Assembly (NCBI GenBank): GCA_001313065.1
Contig: BBFD01000123.1
Location: forward strand, 1 to 11,439
DNA from: Silvimonas sp. JCM 19000
Lineage (GTDB): Bacteria > Pseudomonadota > Gammaproteobacteria > Burkholderiales > Chitinibacteraceae
DNA: 11,439 nt
Reading direction: 5' to 3'
Within the stretch, counting starts at the first letter, position 1. Every line of letters starts with the position of its first letter. Under the pieces are notes generated by a model. That model did not search any database. It saw only the letters and a program-made list of their open reading frames with translations, and was not told the origin of the DNA. Shown one piece after another: positions 1 through 7,866 of the stretch. Position numbers and translations under genes: made by a program.

Positions 1-257
1 CGCCTGCGGCGCGCACATCGCGCTCGTTGGCGCGGGCCAGCGAACAGATAGTGGATTCTTTGATAATGCCGGCGATGGTACGGATCGATTCGGCATCGCC
101 GGGGCTGGCGGCGGCAAAGCCGGCTTCGATCACATCGACACCCAGCCGTTCCAGTTGGCGGGCAATGCGGATTTTTTTTCTTCCCGCGTCATCGAAGCGC
201 CGGGCGATTGTTCGCCGTCACGCAAGGTGGTGTCGAATACAAACAGACGTTCGCCAT
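1..257 (-). CDS. leuA: 2-isopropylmalate synthase, N-terminal part (cut by window edge)
   Basis: LeuA condenses acetyl-CoA with 2-oxoisovalerate, the first committed step of leucine synthesis, in the cytoplasm. The minus strand encodes [19 protein letters not shown], the metal- and substrate-binding start of the alpha-IPM synthase/HMG-CoA lyase barrel. [20 protein letters not shown] and a conserved stretch rich in A, G and I follow, ending in [12 protein letters not shown] at the window edge. Two breaks must be repaired. The A/T run at 172-179 has 8 bases where the frame needs 6. One base appears to be missing near 249, which turns MANVCLY into MANRLFVF. The proposed ATG is at 257-255, with GGAG 10 bases upstream. 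The gene follows a small HTH gene and may be fused to it. Family identity is secure; the exact N-terminus is not. Confidence 0.9.
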
Positions 258-297
258 ATCTGGTGTGCTCCGTGTGCTGGCCACGCTGGCCGTGCCG

Positions 298-511
298 CTA
301 AAAAAAAGGACTGGATGTCGAAGGAACGCCCCTGACTGGCGGCAAGTTGCGAAACACGATTGAGCTGGGACAAGGGCATGGAGCCACGTTCGCGCCATTT
401 GTAGATGGCGGCGCGAGAGACGGGGTCTTCGGGGAAGAGGCGATTCAGCGCATCAGCCAGCTCACTGGGGCCGCCAAACTGTGCGATCAAACGTTCAATG
501 TCCACGGACAT
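298..511 (-). CDS. Small YdaS/Cro-like helix-turn-helix protein upstream of leuA
   Basis: The start MSVDIERLIAQFGGPSELAD is followed by ALNRLFPEDPVSRAAIYKWR and ERGSMPLSQLNRVSQLAAS. This pattern (FGGPSELADAL, then AIYKWRERGSMP) is that of small one-domain HTH proteins related to YdaS/Cro. From memory, NCBI uses the name 'carph-isopro' for a similar domain; I could not check this. The ATG at 511-509 is chosen because TTGGAG lies 6 bases upstream (518-523). The 3' end depends on the A/T run at 300-307. With 7 bases the protein ends QSFF-stop at 298, about 71 residues. With 6 it reads on through [14 protein letters not shown] into the LeuA start. With the written 8 it runs on into non-coding-like sequence. 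It probably binds DNA and may autoregulate or control leuA; that role is inferred from position. Confidence 0.75.
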
Positions 512-517
512 GTCATG

Positions 518-523
518 CTCCAA
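518..523 (-). promoter_or_regulatory. Ribosome binding site deciding the HTH start
   Basis: On the minus strand TTGGAG stands 6 bases before the ATG at 511. Upstream in-frame ATGs (for example the one beginning the MSTGFYAVQHSE stretch) lack such a site, so the shorter start is preferred. Confidence 0.6.
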
Positions 524-538
524 CTCAGAATGTTGGAC

Positions 539-567
539 AGCATAAAAGCCCGTGGACATTAAGTCAA
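539..567 (-). promoter_or_regulatory. Sigma-70-like promoter for the HTH-leuA unit
   Basis: Reading the minus strand, TTGACT (567-562) and TATGCT (544-539) are separated by exactly 17 bases. They match consensus at 5 of 6 and 4 of 6 positions. Transcription would start near 532, giving a leader of about 20 bases before the HTH start codon. This suggests HTH-leuA is transcribed separately from pssA. Confidence 0.6.
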
Positions 568-575
568 AACTTTTT

Positions 576-644
576 TGTCTAATATTTTGCATGCGGCCCG
601 CCTCGGGCCGACATTCAAACCGCGCAATTAGACAAAATTAGACA
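576..644. repeat. Three TTAGACA boxes upstream of the HTH promoter
   Basis: TTAGACA occurs on the plus strand at 628-634 and 638-644, exactly 10 bases apart (one helical turn), and inverted as TGTCTAA at 576-582. Two copies continue as TTAGACAAAA. The inverted copy sits just upstream of the -35 element of the HTH-leuA promoter, and the distal copy overlaps the pssA stop codon. They may be binding sites for the HTH protein or another regulator; this is inference. Confidence 0.5.
594..610. other. GC-rich hairpin between pssA and the HTH gene
   Basis: CGGCCCG and CGGGCCG form a perfect 7-bp stem around CCT. It lies just downstream of pssA on the minus strand and could be a weak terminator or RNA stabiliser. 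No T-tract follows it. It also lies between the TTAGACA boxes. Confidence 0.45.
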
Positions 645-1437
645 TCATGCCGATTGTGATTGGCCGCGCGGGCCGGTTTGCCGCGGCCGATAAAGCGCCA
701 CAGCCACATCACATAGCCGGAGAAACCGTAGGCGATAAACATGCAGAACAGCACCAGCGGCGGCTTGGCCACCAGCAACATCAACAGCAGCATCAGCGCC
801 AGCAGTGCCACAAACGGCACGGTCTTGCGCATATTGATTTCCTTGAAGCTCCAGAACTTGACGTTGGACACCATAGTCAGGCCCGCAAACAAGGTCAGGA
901 ACAGCGCAATCCACGGCATGACGCCGTTAAGCACATACAGGTCGTCCGCGTATTCATGGCAAATCCAGACCAGACCCGCCACCAGCGCGGCGGCCGACGG
1001 CGAAGGCAGGCCCTGGAACCAGCGTTTGTCAGTGACTTCCAGATTGGTGTTGAAGCGTGCCAGCCGCAGCGCCGCGCCCGCGCAATAAACAAACGCCACC
1101 ATCCAGCCCACTTTGCCAAAATCGCGCAGCGTCCATTCATACACCACCAGCGCCGGGGCCACGCCAAACGACACCATGTCGGACAAGCTATCGAACTCGG
1201 CACCAAAGGCCGATTGGGTTTTGGTCATGCGCGCCACGCGGCCATCCAGGCCATCGAGCACCATCGCCACAAAGATGGCCACGGCGGCGGGCACAAAGTT
1301 TTTTTGTTCATCGACTGCACGATGGCGTAAAAGCCGGCAAACAGCGCCGCCAGCGTAAACAGATTGGGCAGCAGATAAATGCTTTGGCGGCGGATATTGA
1401 TGGGGCGCTTGTTAGGCGTCGGCAGAGAATTGGGCAT
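638..1437 (-). CDS. pssA: CDP-diacylglycerol--serine O-phosphatidyltransferase
   Basis: PssA makes phosphatidylserine from CDP-diacylglycerol and L-serine at the inner membrane, the precursor of phosphatidylethanolamine. The CDP-alcohol phosphatidyltransferase signature D-G-x2-A-R-x8-G-x3-D-x3-D is complete in [18 protein letters not shown] followed by AEFDSLSD. The protein begins [20 protein letters not shown], then has hydrophobic segments such as [36 protein letters not shown] and [16 protein letters not shown] basic tail ([18 protein letters not shown]) ends it. The frame breaks at the A/T run 1299-1305. Reducing 7 bases to 5 joins SMNK to [15 protein letters not shown], giving about 265 residues. 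The gene lies directly after psd, so the two successive steps of PE synthesis are adjacent, probably in one transcript. The start codon has no clear Shine-Dalgarno sequence and overlaps the written psd end. Confidence 0.93.
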
Positions 1438-2165
1438 GGCAGTCCAGCTTGGATAACTTCAGGGGTTGGCCACCAGCCGGCTGCGATCGGGGGCTTGATC
1501 GCGGCGGGCTGGCGCTGGCATCAGCCAGTTCAGCCAGAATGGTTTCGGTGGCCGAAACCTTGTCGCCGATGGTGACGCGGGCTTGCGCGGTCAGCGGCAG
1601 ATACACATCAACGCGCGAGCCAAAGCGGATAAAGCCGTAACGCTGGCCACGCGCCAGCTGGTCGCCGACCTTGGCGTGGCAAACGATGCGGCGTGCCACC
1701 AGGCCTGCAATCTGCACATAAGTCACTTTGGTGCCGTCGGCCAGGGTGGCCAGCACGGCATTACGTTCGTTCTCGGTCGACGCTTTCGACACGGCCGCAT
1801 TCAGGAAAGAACCGGCGTTGTACACCACTTCATCCACGCGGCCATCCACCGGGCTGCGGTTGGAGTGCACGTTGAACACATTCATGAACACGCTGATCTT
1901 CAGCGCTTCAACCTTGCGGTACGGTCCATGGCTTTTTCGACCACCACGATGCGGCCATCAGCCGGGCTCAGCACCGCCTTGGGGTCTTGCGGAATTACGC
2001 GGGCCGGATCGCGGAAAAAAACTGCACCACAAACACGGTGACGATCCAGAACGGAATGGACCACCATCCGGCCAGCCATGTCACCAACAGCGACACCACG
2101 ATGGCGATAGTGATAAACGGCCAACCTTCGCGGGCCAGGATGGGGTGGGGATAGTGATTATTCAT
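1412..2165 (-). CDS. psd: Phosphatidylserine decarboxylase proenzyme (short form)
   Basis: Psd converts phosphatidylserine to phosphatidylethanolamine, using a pyruvoyl group made by self-cleavage. The start is [21 protein letters not shown] membrane segment ([20 protein letters not shown]) follows, then [20 protein letters not shown], the family core [20 protein letters not shown], and the cleavage region [15 protein letters not shown] with Gly-Ser as the expected processing site. Two breaks need repair: the A/T run 2015-2021 (7 to 5), and a missing base at 1923-1924 that restores [14 protein letters not shown]. After [13 protein letters not shown], the written reading continues for about 35 atypical residues and overlaps the pssA start, so the true stop may lie earlier. 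The upstream acetyltransferase also reads into psd as written, but only because of another long A/T run. Confidence 0.92.
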
Positions 2166-2253
2166 GGGTTTTGATCTTGTCTTGGTTGCGATCGCAGAGG
2201 GCCGATTGTAACTCACGCTCCCGGTGTCGTGTTTGGCGCGGCTTGTGCATATG

Positions 2254-2797
2254 TCAGCAAAAAAATCTTCGCGCAGCAAGCCCCAAAGCAGTACGTCTTC
2301 GAGGCCGGCAATGCTTCTGGTATAGCCTGGGCGCAGACCTTCCGAACTGAAGCCCAGCCGTTGCAGGATCCGGATCGAAGGCGCGTTGCGGGCAAAGGCG
2401 GTGGCATCCAGCCGTTGCAGTTGCAGATGCTCAAAGGCGTAGATGACCATGGCCATGGCCGCTTCGGTGGCATAGCCGTGGCCCCAGTAGGTTGGGCGAT
2501 CCAGTAACCGAGTTCGGCGCGATGGTCGGGCTGGATATCGTGCAACTCCACACAACCCAGCATCAGGCCGTCGCGCCGGTCGCGCACGGCCAGATACAAC
2601 GCATTGCCTTGCGCCCAATGCGCAGCGTGGGTGTCCACCCAGGCTTCAGCCATCCCGTCCGGATAGGGGTGTGGCGTGTTGACCAGCATTTCGGCCACGC
2701 CAAAATCGCCAGCAAACTGGCCGATGCGATCGGCGTCGGCGGCGGTAAACGCGCTGAGCAACAGACGGGGCGTGAGCAAAACCGGTAGTGCGGACAT
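2254..2797 (-). CDS. GNAT-family N-acetyltransferase, RimJ/RimL type
   Basis: The protein starts [20 protein letters not shown], the usual opening of RimJ/RimL-like acetyltransferases ('TPRLLL'). It continues through [20 protein letters not shown], which contains the acetyl-CoA-binding beta-bulge region, and then [19 protein letters not shown] and [16 protein letters not shown]. These enzymes acetylate protein N-termini or small amines; the substrate here is unknown. A missing base at 2490-2491 splits the frame (QPTGA versus QPYWG). At the 3' end the A/T run 2259-2265 decides the stop. Five bases give a stop at 2254-2256 (about 180 residues, a normal family length), six give a stop at 2213, and the written seven read into psd. 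I chose five because the other 7-base runs fit that. The ATG at 2797 matches the family start better than the upstream TTG. Confidence 0.8.
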
Positions 2798-2851
2798 AGG
2801 CCAGAGCGCGATCAAAGATTTCAATGTACACGCTGAGCGCCGAAATGCGCA

Positions 2852-2871
2852 GCGGGGGCCTCAGCCCCCGC
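2852..2871. other. GC-rich stem-loop between permease and acetyltransferase
   Basis: GCGGGGGC and GCCCCCGC form a perfect 8-bp stem around a CTCA loop. It is about 55 bases upstream of the acetyltransferase start, in the spacer after the permease. No T-tract is present on either side, so it is not a classic intrinsic terminator. Confidence 0.5.
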
Positions 2872-2997
2872 GCAAACTACATGGTGTTGCTCAAAGCCCG
2901 GGCCGCCCGCCGAACAGCACGTATGCGGTGGGCCGGATCAAGCCAGCAAAGCCCACACACAATACGTGGATGAGCGCGTTGGCGCAGGCGGCTTTGG

Positions 2998-3019
2998 ACG
3001 GTGGGCCGCAGCCCACCGT
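2998..3019. other. Second stem-loop downstream of the permease
   Basis: ACGGTGGGC and GCCCACCGT form a perfect 9-bp stem around CGCA, about 60 bases past the permease stop. It probably blocks or stabilises the permease transcript end, but lacks a T-tract. The rest of 2798-3079 holds no gene I can support. Confidence 0.5.
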
Positions 3020-3079
3020 GTCCGTGGTGCGCAGCTAAAGATGCGCTAATCGCCGCAAGCTCGCGCCGCGTCGCGGCGT

Positions 3080-4469
3080 TCAGGCCAGCGCGGAATGCTT
3101 GCGTGAATACATAAAGTAAATGGCCAGGCCGATCAGCAACCAGATGCCGAACGCGGTCCACGTGACCGCGCCCAGATGGCACATCAAAAACACGCAGAAG
3201 GCCACTGCCGCCAGCGGCAACACCGGCACGCCCGGGCAACGGAAGGCGCGGTGCAGGTCGGGCCGGGTTTTGCGCAGCACGATCACGCTGATCGACACCA
3301 GCGAAAACGCAGCCAGCGTGCCGATATTGATCAGCTCGGCCAGCACATTCAGCGGCACCAACGCCGCCAGAATGGCAAACACAAACCCCACCAGCCACGT
3401 GGTCAGCCACGGCGTCTTGAAGCGCGGATGCACCCTGGACAAGCTCGACGGCAGCAGGCCATCGCGCGACATGGCAAAAAAATAACCCGGGTCTGGCCAT
3501 AGGTCATCACCAGAATCACCGTGGTCATGCCGAGGATGGCGCCCAGATCAACAAAGCCGGCCACCCAGTTCTGGCCCGCGTATTGCAGTGCCAACGAAAC
3601 CGGATGATCCACCCCGGCAAACTGCGCAAACGGCACGATGCCGGTCATGATGGCCGACACGGCCACATACAGCAGCGTGCAGATGGCCAGCGAACCAATG
3701 ATGCCGATAGGCAGATCGCGCTTGGGATTACGCACTTCTTCGGCGGCAGACGACACAGCGTCAAAGCCGATAAAGGCAAAGAACACCAGGCAGCGGCATT
3801 GAAGACGCCGTTAAAGCCGAACGGCATGAAGGGCGTCCAGTTGGCCGGTTTGACGTAGCCCACGCCGACCACGATAAACAGCAGCACGATGCCGACCTTG
3901 ATCGCCACCAGCACGTTGTTAAGGCGGGCAAAGCCGGCCACACCGACCGATACCAGTGCGGTAATTGCCATCATGATGGCGAAGGCGGGCAGGTTGATCA
4001 GCGTGTGTTTGCCGGGCACGGCGCCGGGCGCGGCGGTGAGTACGGCCGGCAGATCAATATGGAAACCATGCAGCAGCGATTGCAGATAGCCGGACCAGCC
4101 CACCGAGACGGCCGAAGCCGCCAGACCGTATTCCAGCAGCAAATCCCAACCGATGATCCACGCCACCAGTTCACCCAGCGTGGCGTATGAATACGTGTAG
4201 ATCGAGCCCGAAACCGGGATGGCCGAAGCGAATTCGGCATAGGCCAGCGCCGACAAACCGCAAGCCACAGCGGCTAGCACAAAGGACAGCGTCAGCGCCG
4301 GGCCCGCTGTAAGCGCGCCGGTGCCGGTCAGCACAAAAAATGCCGGTGCCGATAATCGCGCCTATGCCCATCAGGATCAGATCAACCGGGCCCAGCGCTT
4401 TTGCCAGTTGCGACACGCCGCTGGCGGCGATCATCGCGTCTATGTTTTTTTGGTACGGAACAGTTTCAT
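3080..4469 (-). CDS. APC-superfamily amino-acid permease (YfnA/CAT type)
   Basis: The protein imports amino acids across the inner membrane; its specificity cannot be read from sequence. It begins MKLFRTKNIDAMIAASGVSQ, then has LGPVDLILMGIGAIIGTGIF (the APC helix-1 substrate-loop motif), YAEFASAIPVSGSIYTYSYA and GELVAWIIGWDLLLEYGLA. Further on are VFFAFIGFDAVSSAAEEVRN and the late segment AMSRDGLLPSSLSRVHPRFK, both typical of the CAT/YfnA group. About 12 hydrophobic segments are visible. Four errors break the frame: A/T runs 4445-4451 (7 to 5), 4335-4340 (6 to 5) and 3476-3482 (7 to 5), plus a missing base at 3789-3790 (AAALVFFAF). Repaired length is about 461 residues, normal for the family. 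It is divergent from the fructosamine-kinase gene. Confidence 0.9.
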
Positions 4470-4498
4470 CAGAATAGCTTTCGAAGGTTGCTGTGAGA

Positions 4499-4524
4499 CC
4501 GCGCCGCTGTGTGAGCGGGCGCGG
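4499..4524. promoter_or_regulatory. Leader hairpin before the permease start
   Basis: CCGCGCCGCT pairs with AGC-G-GGCGCGG around a GTGTG loop (10 base pairs, one bulged G). It lies 30 bases upstream of the permease ATG on the minus strand, so it may sit in its untranslated leader. No known riboswitch class was recognised. Confidence 0.4.
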
Positions 4525-4620
4525 CAAGACTGCATGCCTCGTGGGCAGAAGAGTACGGTGAGCGGCGGACTTGCGGGGTGGTGCAGGTGGGCGGATCACC
4601 GGCGCGAACTACAGTCGGGT

Positions 4621-4634
4621 TGACCGGACGGTCA
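4621..4634. promoter_or_regulatory. Operator-like inverted repeat in divergent spacer
   Basis: TGACC-GGAC-GGTCA is a perfect 5-bp inverted repeat with a 4-base centre, resembling the short operators of TetR-type repressors. It lies between the divergent permease and kinase genes. No cognate regulator is in the window. Confidence 0.3.
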
Positions 4635-4841
4635 GTTCGCAATGGCGTGCGGCGGAAGATACACGCGGGGCTGGGGCACAGCTAGCTTCGATATCCCTAA
4701 TACGATGACTTGTTTGGCTTTCTTTGCCGTAAATCAATTTTGGCAGGCGCAATAGCGGCCTCTGATCGGGTTACATGCCGCGTAAACAGGGTGGAAGCGA
4801 CAAGCCGCTTAAGGCATGCTGGTGTCATTCCGGAGACGCCC

Positions 4842-5706
4842 ATGACCTCATCCAGCCCTCTTGCTGCCGCGCTGGGCCATTGTCTTGGCCAGGCCGTCCG
4901 TGTGATTTCCAGCCGCGCAGTCAATGGCGGTTCGATCAACGCCGCCTGGCGCGTGCAGACCGACGCCGGCACCTGGTTTATCAAACAGAACAGTCCTGAG
5001 CGCTTGCCCATGTTTCAAGCCGAACAGCTTGGACTGCAGGCGCTGGCGCCGCATATCCGCGTGCCCGAAGTGCTGGGCTGTGGCGTGGCGGACGGGCAGG
5101 CGTTTATTGCACTCGAATGGCTTGATCTGACGCATCAAGGCGATGAAGCCGCGCTGGGGCAGGCGCTGGCCCGCCTGCATCGCGTGCGTGGTGAGCGCTT
5201 TGGCTGGGCCGCCGACAACACCATAGGCAGCACGCCGCAACCGAATGCCTGGCGCGATGACTGGATCAGTTTTTACCGCGAGCAACGGCTGGAGCATCAG
5301 TTGCGCCTGGCGCACGGCAAGGGCTATCGCTTCAAGCGCGCGCCCGCCTTGCTGGATGGCATCGAGCAATTTTTTTTAGCGGCTATACGCCGCAACCGTC
5401 CCTGCTGCATGGCGATCTGTGGGGCGGCAATGTGGCTGGTACGACGGCGCGCCCTTGCTGTTTGACCCGGCTTGCTACTTTGGCGATCGCGAAACCGATC
5501 TGGCTTTGACGTCCTTGTTTGGCGGCTTTGGCCCGCGCTTTTACGCCGCGTATGAACACGCGTGGCCGGTTGATGCCGGCTTTGCGCTGCGGCGCGATCT
5601 TTACAACCTGTACCACGTGCTGAACCACACCAATCTGTTTGGCGGCGGCTATGCCACGCAGGCGGAACGCCTGATCGAGCGGCTGGTCGTGAGTATTACC
5701 GATTGA
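4842..5706 (+). CDS. Fructosamine kinase family protein (deglycating kinase)
   Basis: Bacterial FN3K-like enzymes phosphorylate ketosamines (mainly ribulosamine or erythrulosamine) on glycated proteins or amines, so that the sugar is lost spontaneously. The protein starts MTSSSPLAAALGHCLGQAVR. Visible features are RAVNGGSINAAWRV, the lysine-bearing WFIKQN strand, the catalytic loop LHGDLWGGN, and FDPACYFGDRETDLAL with the metal-binding Asp. The end is AERLIERLVVSITD. CGGAG at 4831-4835 stands 6 bases before the ATG, which fixes the start. Two breaks occur: the A/T run 5370-5377 (8 to 6, giving EQFFSGYTPQ) and a missing G at 5438-5439 (GNVAGYDGAPLLF). Repaired length is about 287 residues, normal for the family. 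All key residues survive, so the gene is functional. Gcr follows 71 bases later. Confidence 0.92.
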
Positions 5707-5777
5707 GACAGCTTGATTGAAACCCCAGGGATTGCGCCCATTTGACCCAACCGCGCGATACCGCCTTAGGAGCATGC

Positions 5778-7866
5778 ATGCAGGATTCGTTGCAGGCCAT
5801 GACCGACGCGCCGCCCGAGCGCGCCCCGGAACTACTACGCCAACTGGTCGCGTCGATGCGGCCACGGCGCGCCGATGACGCGCAAGCCGCCATCAACAGC
5901 GTGCAGGCGCTGGCCTTTTTTTTGCTGGAACAATCGCCCGCCTGGCGCGCTGGTTTACGCCGGACTTTGCTGCGCGTGTTGTCCAACCGGCAGCAAGTGC
6001 AGTTTTATGCCGACACCGGCATCCTGTCCAACGAGAGCTTTTTTTTCTCGGCGCTGTCACGCCGCATCGGCGACCGGATATTACCGCCCGCGCCCAATCC
6101 GCATTCATTGCGCGATCTGTTTGGCAGTGTGTTTTTTTTCGCCATAACGATTACGTCTGGCTTGAAGCCGTGCCGCAGCAAATCTGGTTCCAGCTCGGCC
6201 ACGCCCTGCATATCGAAGAAGAACACGATCAGGACAGCCTGAACATATCCGCGTGCAGATGCTCGAGGCCATCCAGGTCTTGTCCACACGTATTGCTGCC
6301 ATCGGGCTCGAGCCGAAGTAGTGCGCAATCATGCCGATGCCGAGCGCTTTGTTTCACCCTTTATCCGCCAGCATTCCGAAGTGCAGCGCTTTATCGAAAT
6401 CTATCTGCAATGGACCGCCGACAAGAGCGTGCCGCTGGAGGACGAGCTGCATATTCTGGTGTTGCTCAGCCAGTGCGAAGAACTGGTGGCCAAGGTGCGC
6501 CGCAGCGCCATGCGCCAGGGCGTGTCGGTCAGCCTCACTTACCATCTGCTGCGGCTGACGCAGCATATCGAGCGGCTAAAAGCCTTGCTGCGACTGGTGT
6601 CGCCGCATCCGTCCACCGAGAAGGGTGAGGCCATCCTCGCCATCGCCATTGCGCTGGTGCGGGCGGAGAACCGCAAGCATTCTCTGCGCGATGTGTTCTC
6701 GGAAAACACCGAGCTGATCGCCCTGCAAGTCACCGAACACGCCAGCCATACCGGTGAGCATTACATTGCCGAGACGCGCAAGGAGTGGCGCAACATGTTC
6801 TGGTCCGCCGCCGGCGCGGGCGTGGTGGTGGGGTTTATGTCGGTGCTCAAGCTGTTGTTTGCCAAGCGCACCTGCCACTGCTGCTCGAGGCGCTCGCCTT
6901 CGGCCTTAACTATTCGATCGGCTTTATGCTGATCCACATCCTGCATTGCACGATTGCCACCAAGCAACCCGCCATGACCGCCGCCAAGATTGCCGCCACG
7001 CTGCATCAGGGCAGCAAGGGCGGCAAGATCAAGGCGGCGGATCTGGATGCGTTAACCGAGCTGATCATCAAGGTGGTGCGCACCCAGTTCATTGCCATCG
7101 TCGGCAATGTAATGCTGGCCATGCCGACGGCGCTGGCGATTGCCATGGCATGGGTCTGGGCCTATGGCCACCCGGTGGTGGATATGAATAAAGCCGGGCA
7201 TTTGCTGACGGACCTGAGCCCGGTGCTCAGCCCGGCCATCTTCACGCGGCGATTGCGGGGGTGTGCCTGTTTTTTTTGTCCGGGCTGATTTCGGGTTATT
7301 ACGACAACAAGTCGCTGTATAACCAGATTCCGCAACGCATCGCTGCCTTGCGCTGGCTTAATCGGCTGGTGGCGAAAACCGCGCGCGGCGCTTTGGCGCC
7401 TATATCGGCGATAATCTCGCGCGCTGGCCGGTAATTTCTATTTTGGTTTGATGCTGGGCACCATCGGCACCATCGGGGTGTTGCTGGGCTTGCCCATCGA
7501 TATCCGCCACATTACTTTTTTCGTCGGCTTATCTGTCGTATGCGGCGGTGTCGCTGAACTTCCAGTTGCCCTTGAATCTGGTGTTGATGTCGGCCCTGGG
7601 CATTGCGCTGATCGGCCTGACCAATCTGGTGGTCAGCTTTGGGCTGGCGCTATGGGTGGCGCTGCGTTCACGCAAACTGACCTTGCGCGCCACGCGACCC
7701 ATCGTGCTGCGATTGCTACGGCGTGCATTGCGCCGCCCGCAGGATTTTCTGATTCCGCCGCGTCAAAAAAGCGCTGGCAAACGCCTCGGCCACCAAGGTG
7801 GTTGAGCTGAGAGAGGAGAGTGTTCTTGAATGGGTTCAACGACGCCGTGCAGGCGTTGGTCGATAA
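5778..7866 (+). CDS. gcr: Gcr-family 'site-specific recombinase' membrane-like protein
   Basis: The protein belongs to the family annotated as site-specific recombinase Gcr (COG4389/PF10136, from memory), common in Neisseriales; the recombinase role is weakly supported. The soluble N-terminal half includes ERAPELLRQLVASMRP, YADTGILSNESF, EHIRVQMLEAIQVLSTRIAA and YLQWTADKSVPLEDELHILV. The C-terminal half has several hydrophobic segments: AAGAGVVVGFMSVLKLLFAK, ALAFGLNYSIGFMLIHIL, FIAIVGNVMLAMPTALAIAM, AGVCLFLSGLISGYY, YFGLMLGTIGTIGVLLGLP and NLVLMSALGIALIGLTNLVV. DIRHITF precedes the last pair. AGGAG at 5768-5772 sets the ATG at 5778. Breaks: long A/T runs 6132-6139 (8 to 6), 7516-7521 (6 to 5) and 7765-7770 (6 to 5), and missing bases near 6240, 6315, 6869, 7243, 7371 and 7419. 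Runs 5916-5923, 6039-6046 and 7270-7277 keep the frame. Repaired length is about 696 residues. The exact stop is uncertain (7805, 7810 or 7866). Confidence 0.85.

Larger units (their letters stand above)
4470..4841. other. Divergent intergenic region, permease / fructosamine kinase
   Basis: These 372 bases carry the promoters of both flanking genes, the leader hairpin and the operator-like repeat listed separately. I saw no convincing protein or RNA gene. The plus-strand frame is open upstream of the kinase ATG, but codon use there is not coding-like. Confidence 0.6.

Noticed and set aside
647..1330. Long plus-strand reading frame of 227 codons, rich in His, Gln and Arg
   Set aside because: It is antisense to pssA, whose catalytic motif is intact on the minus strand. 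The composition is what the reverse of a hydrophobic GC-rich gene gives.
2877..3500. Minus-strand reading frame of 207 codons
   Set aside because: It overlaps the permease C-terminus in another frame. The permease frame matches a known family and this one is low-complexity.
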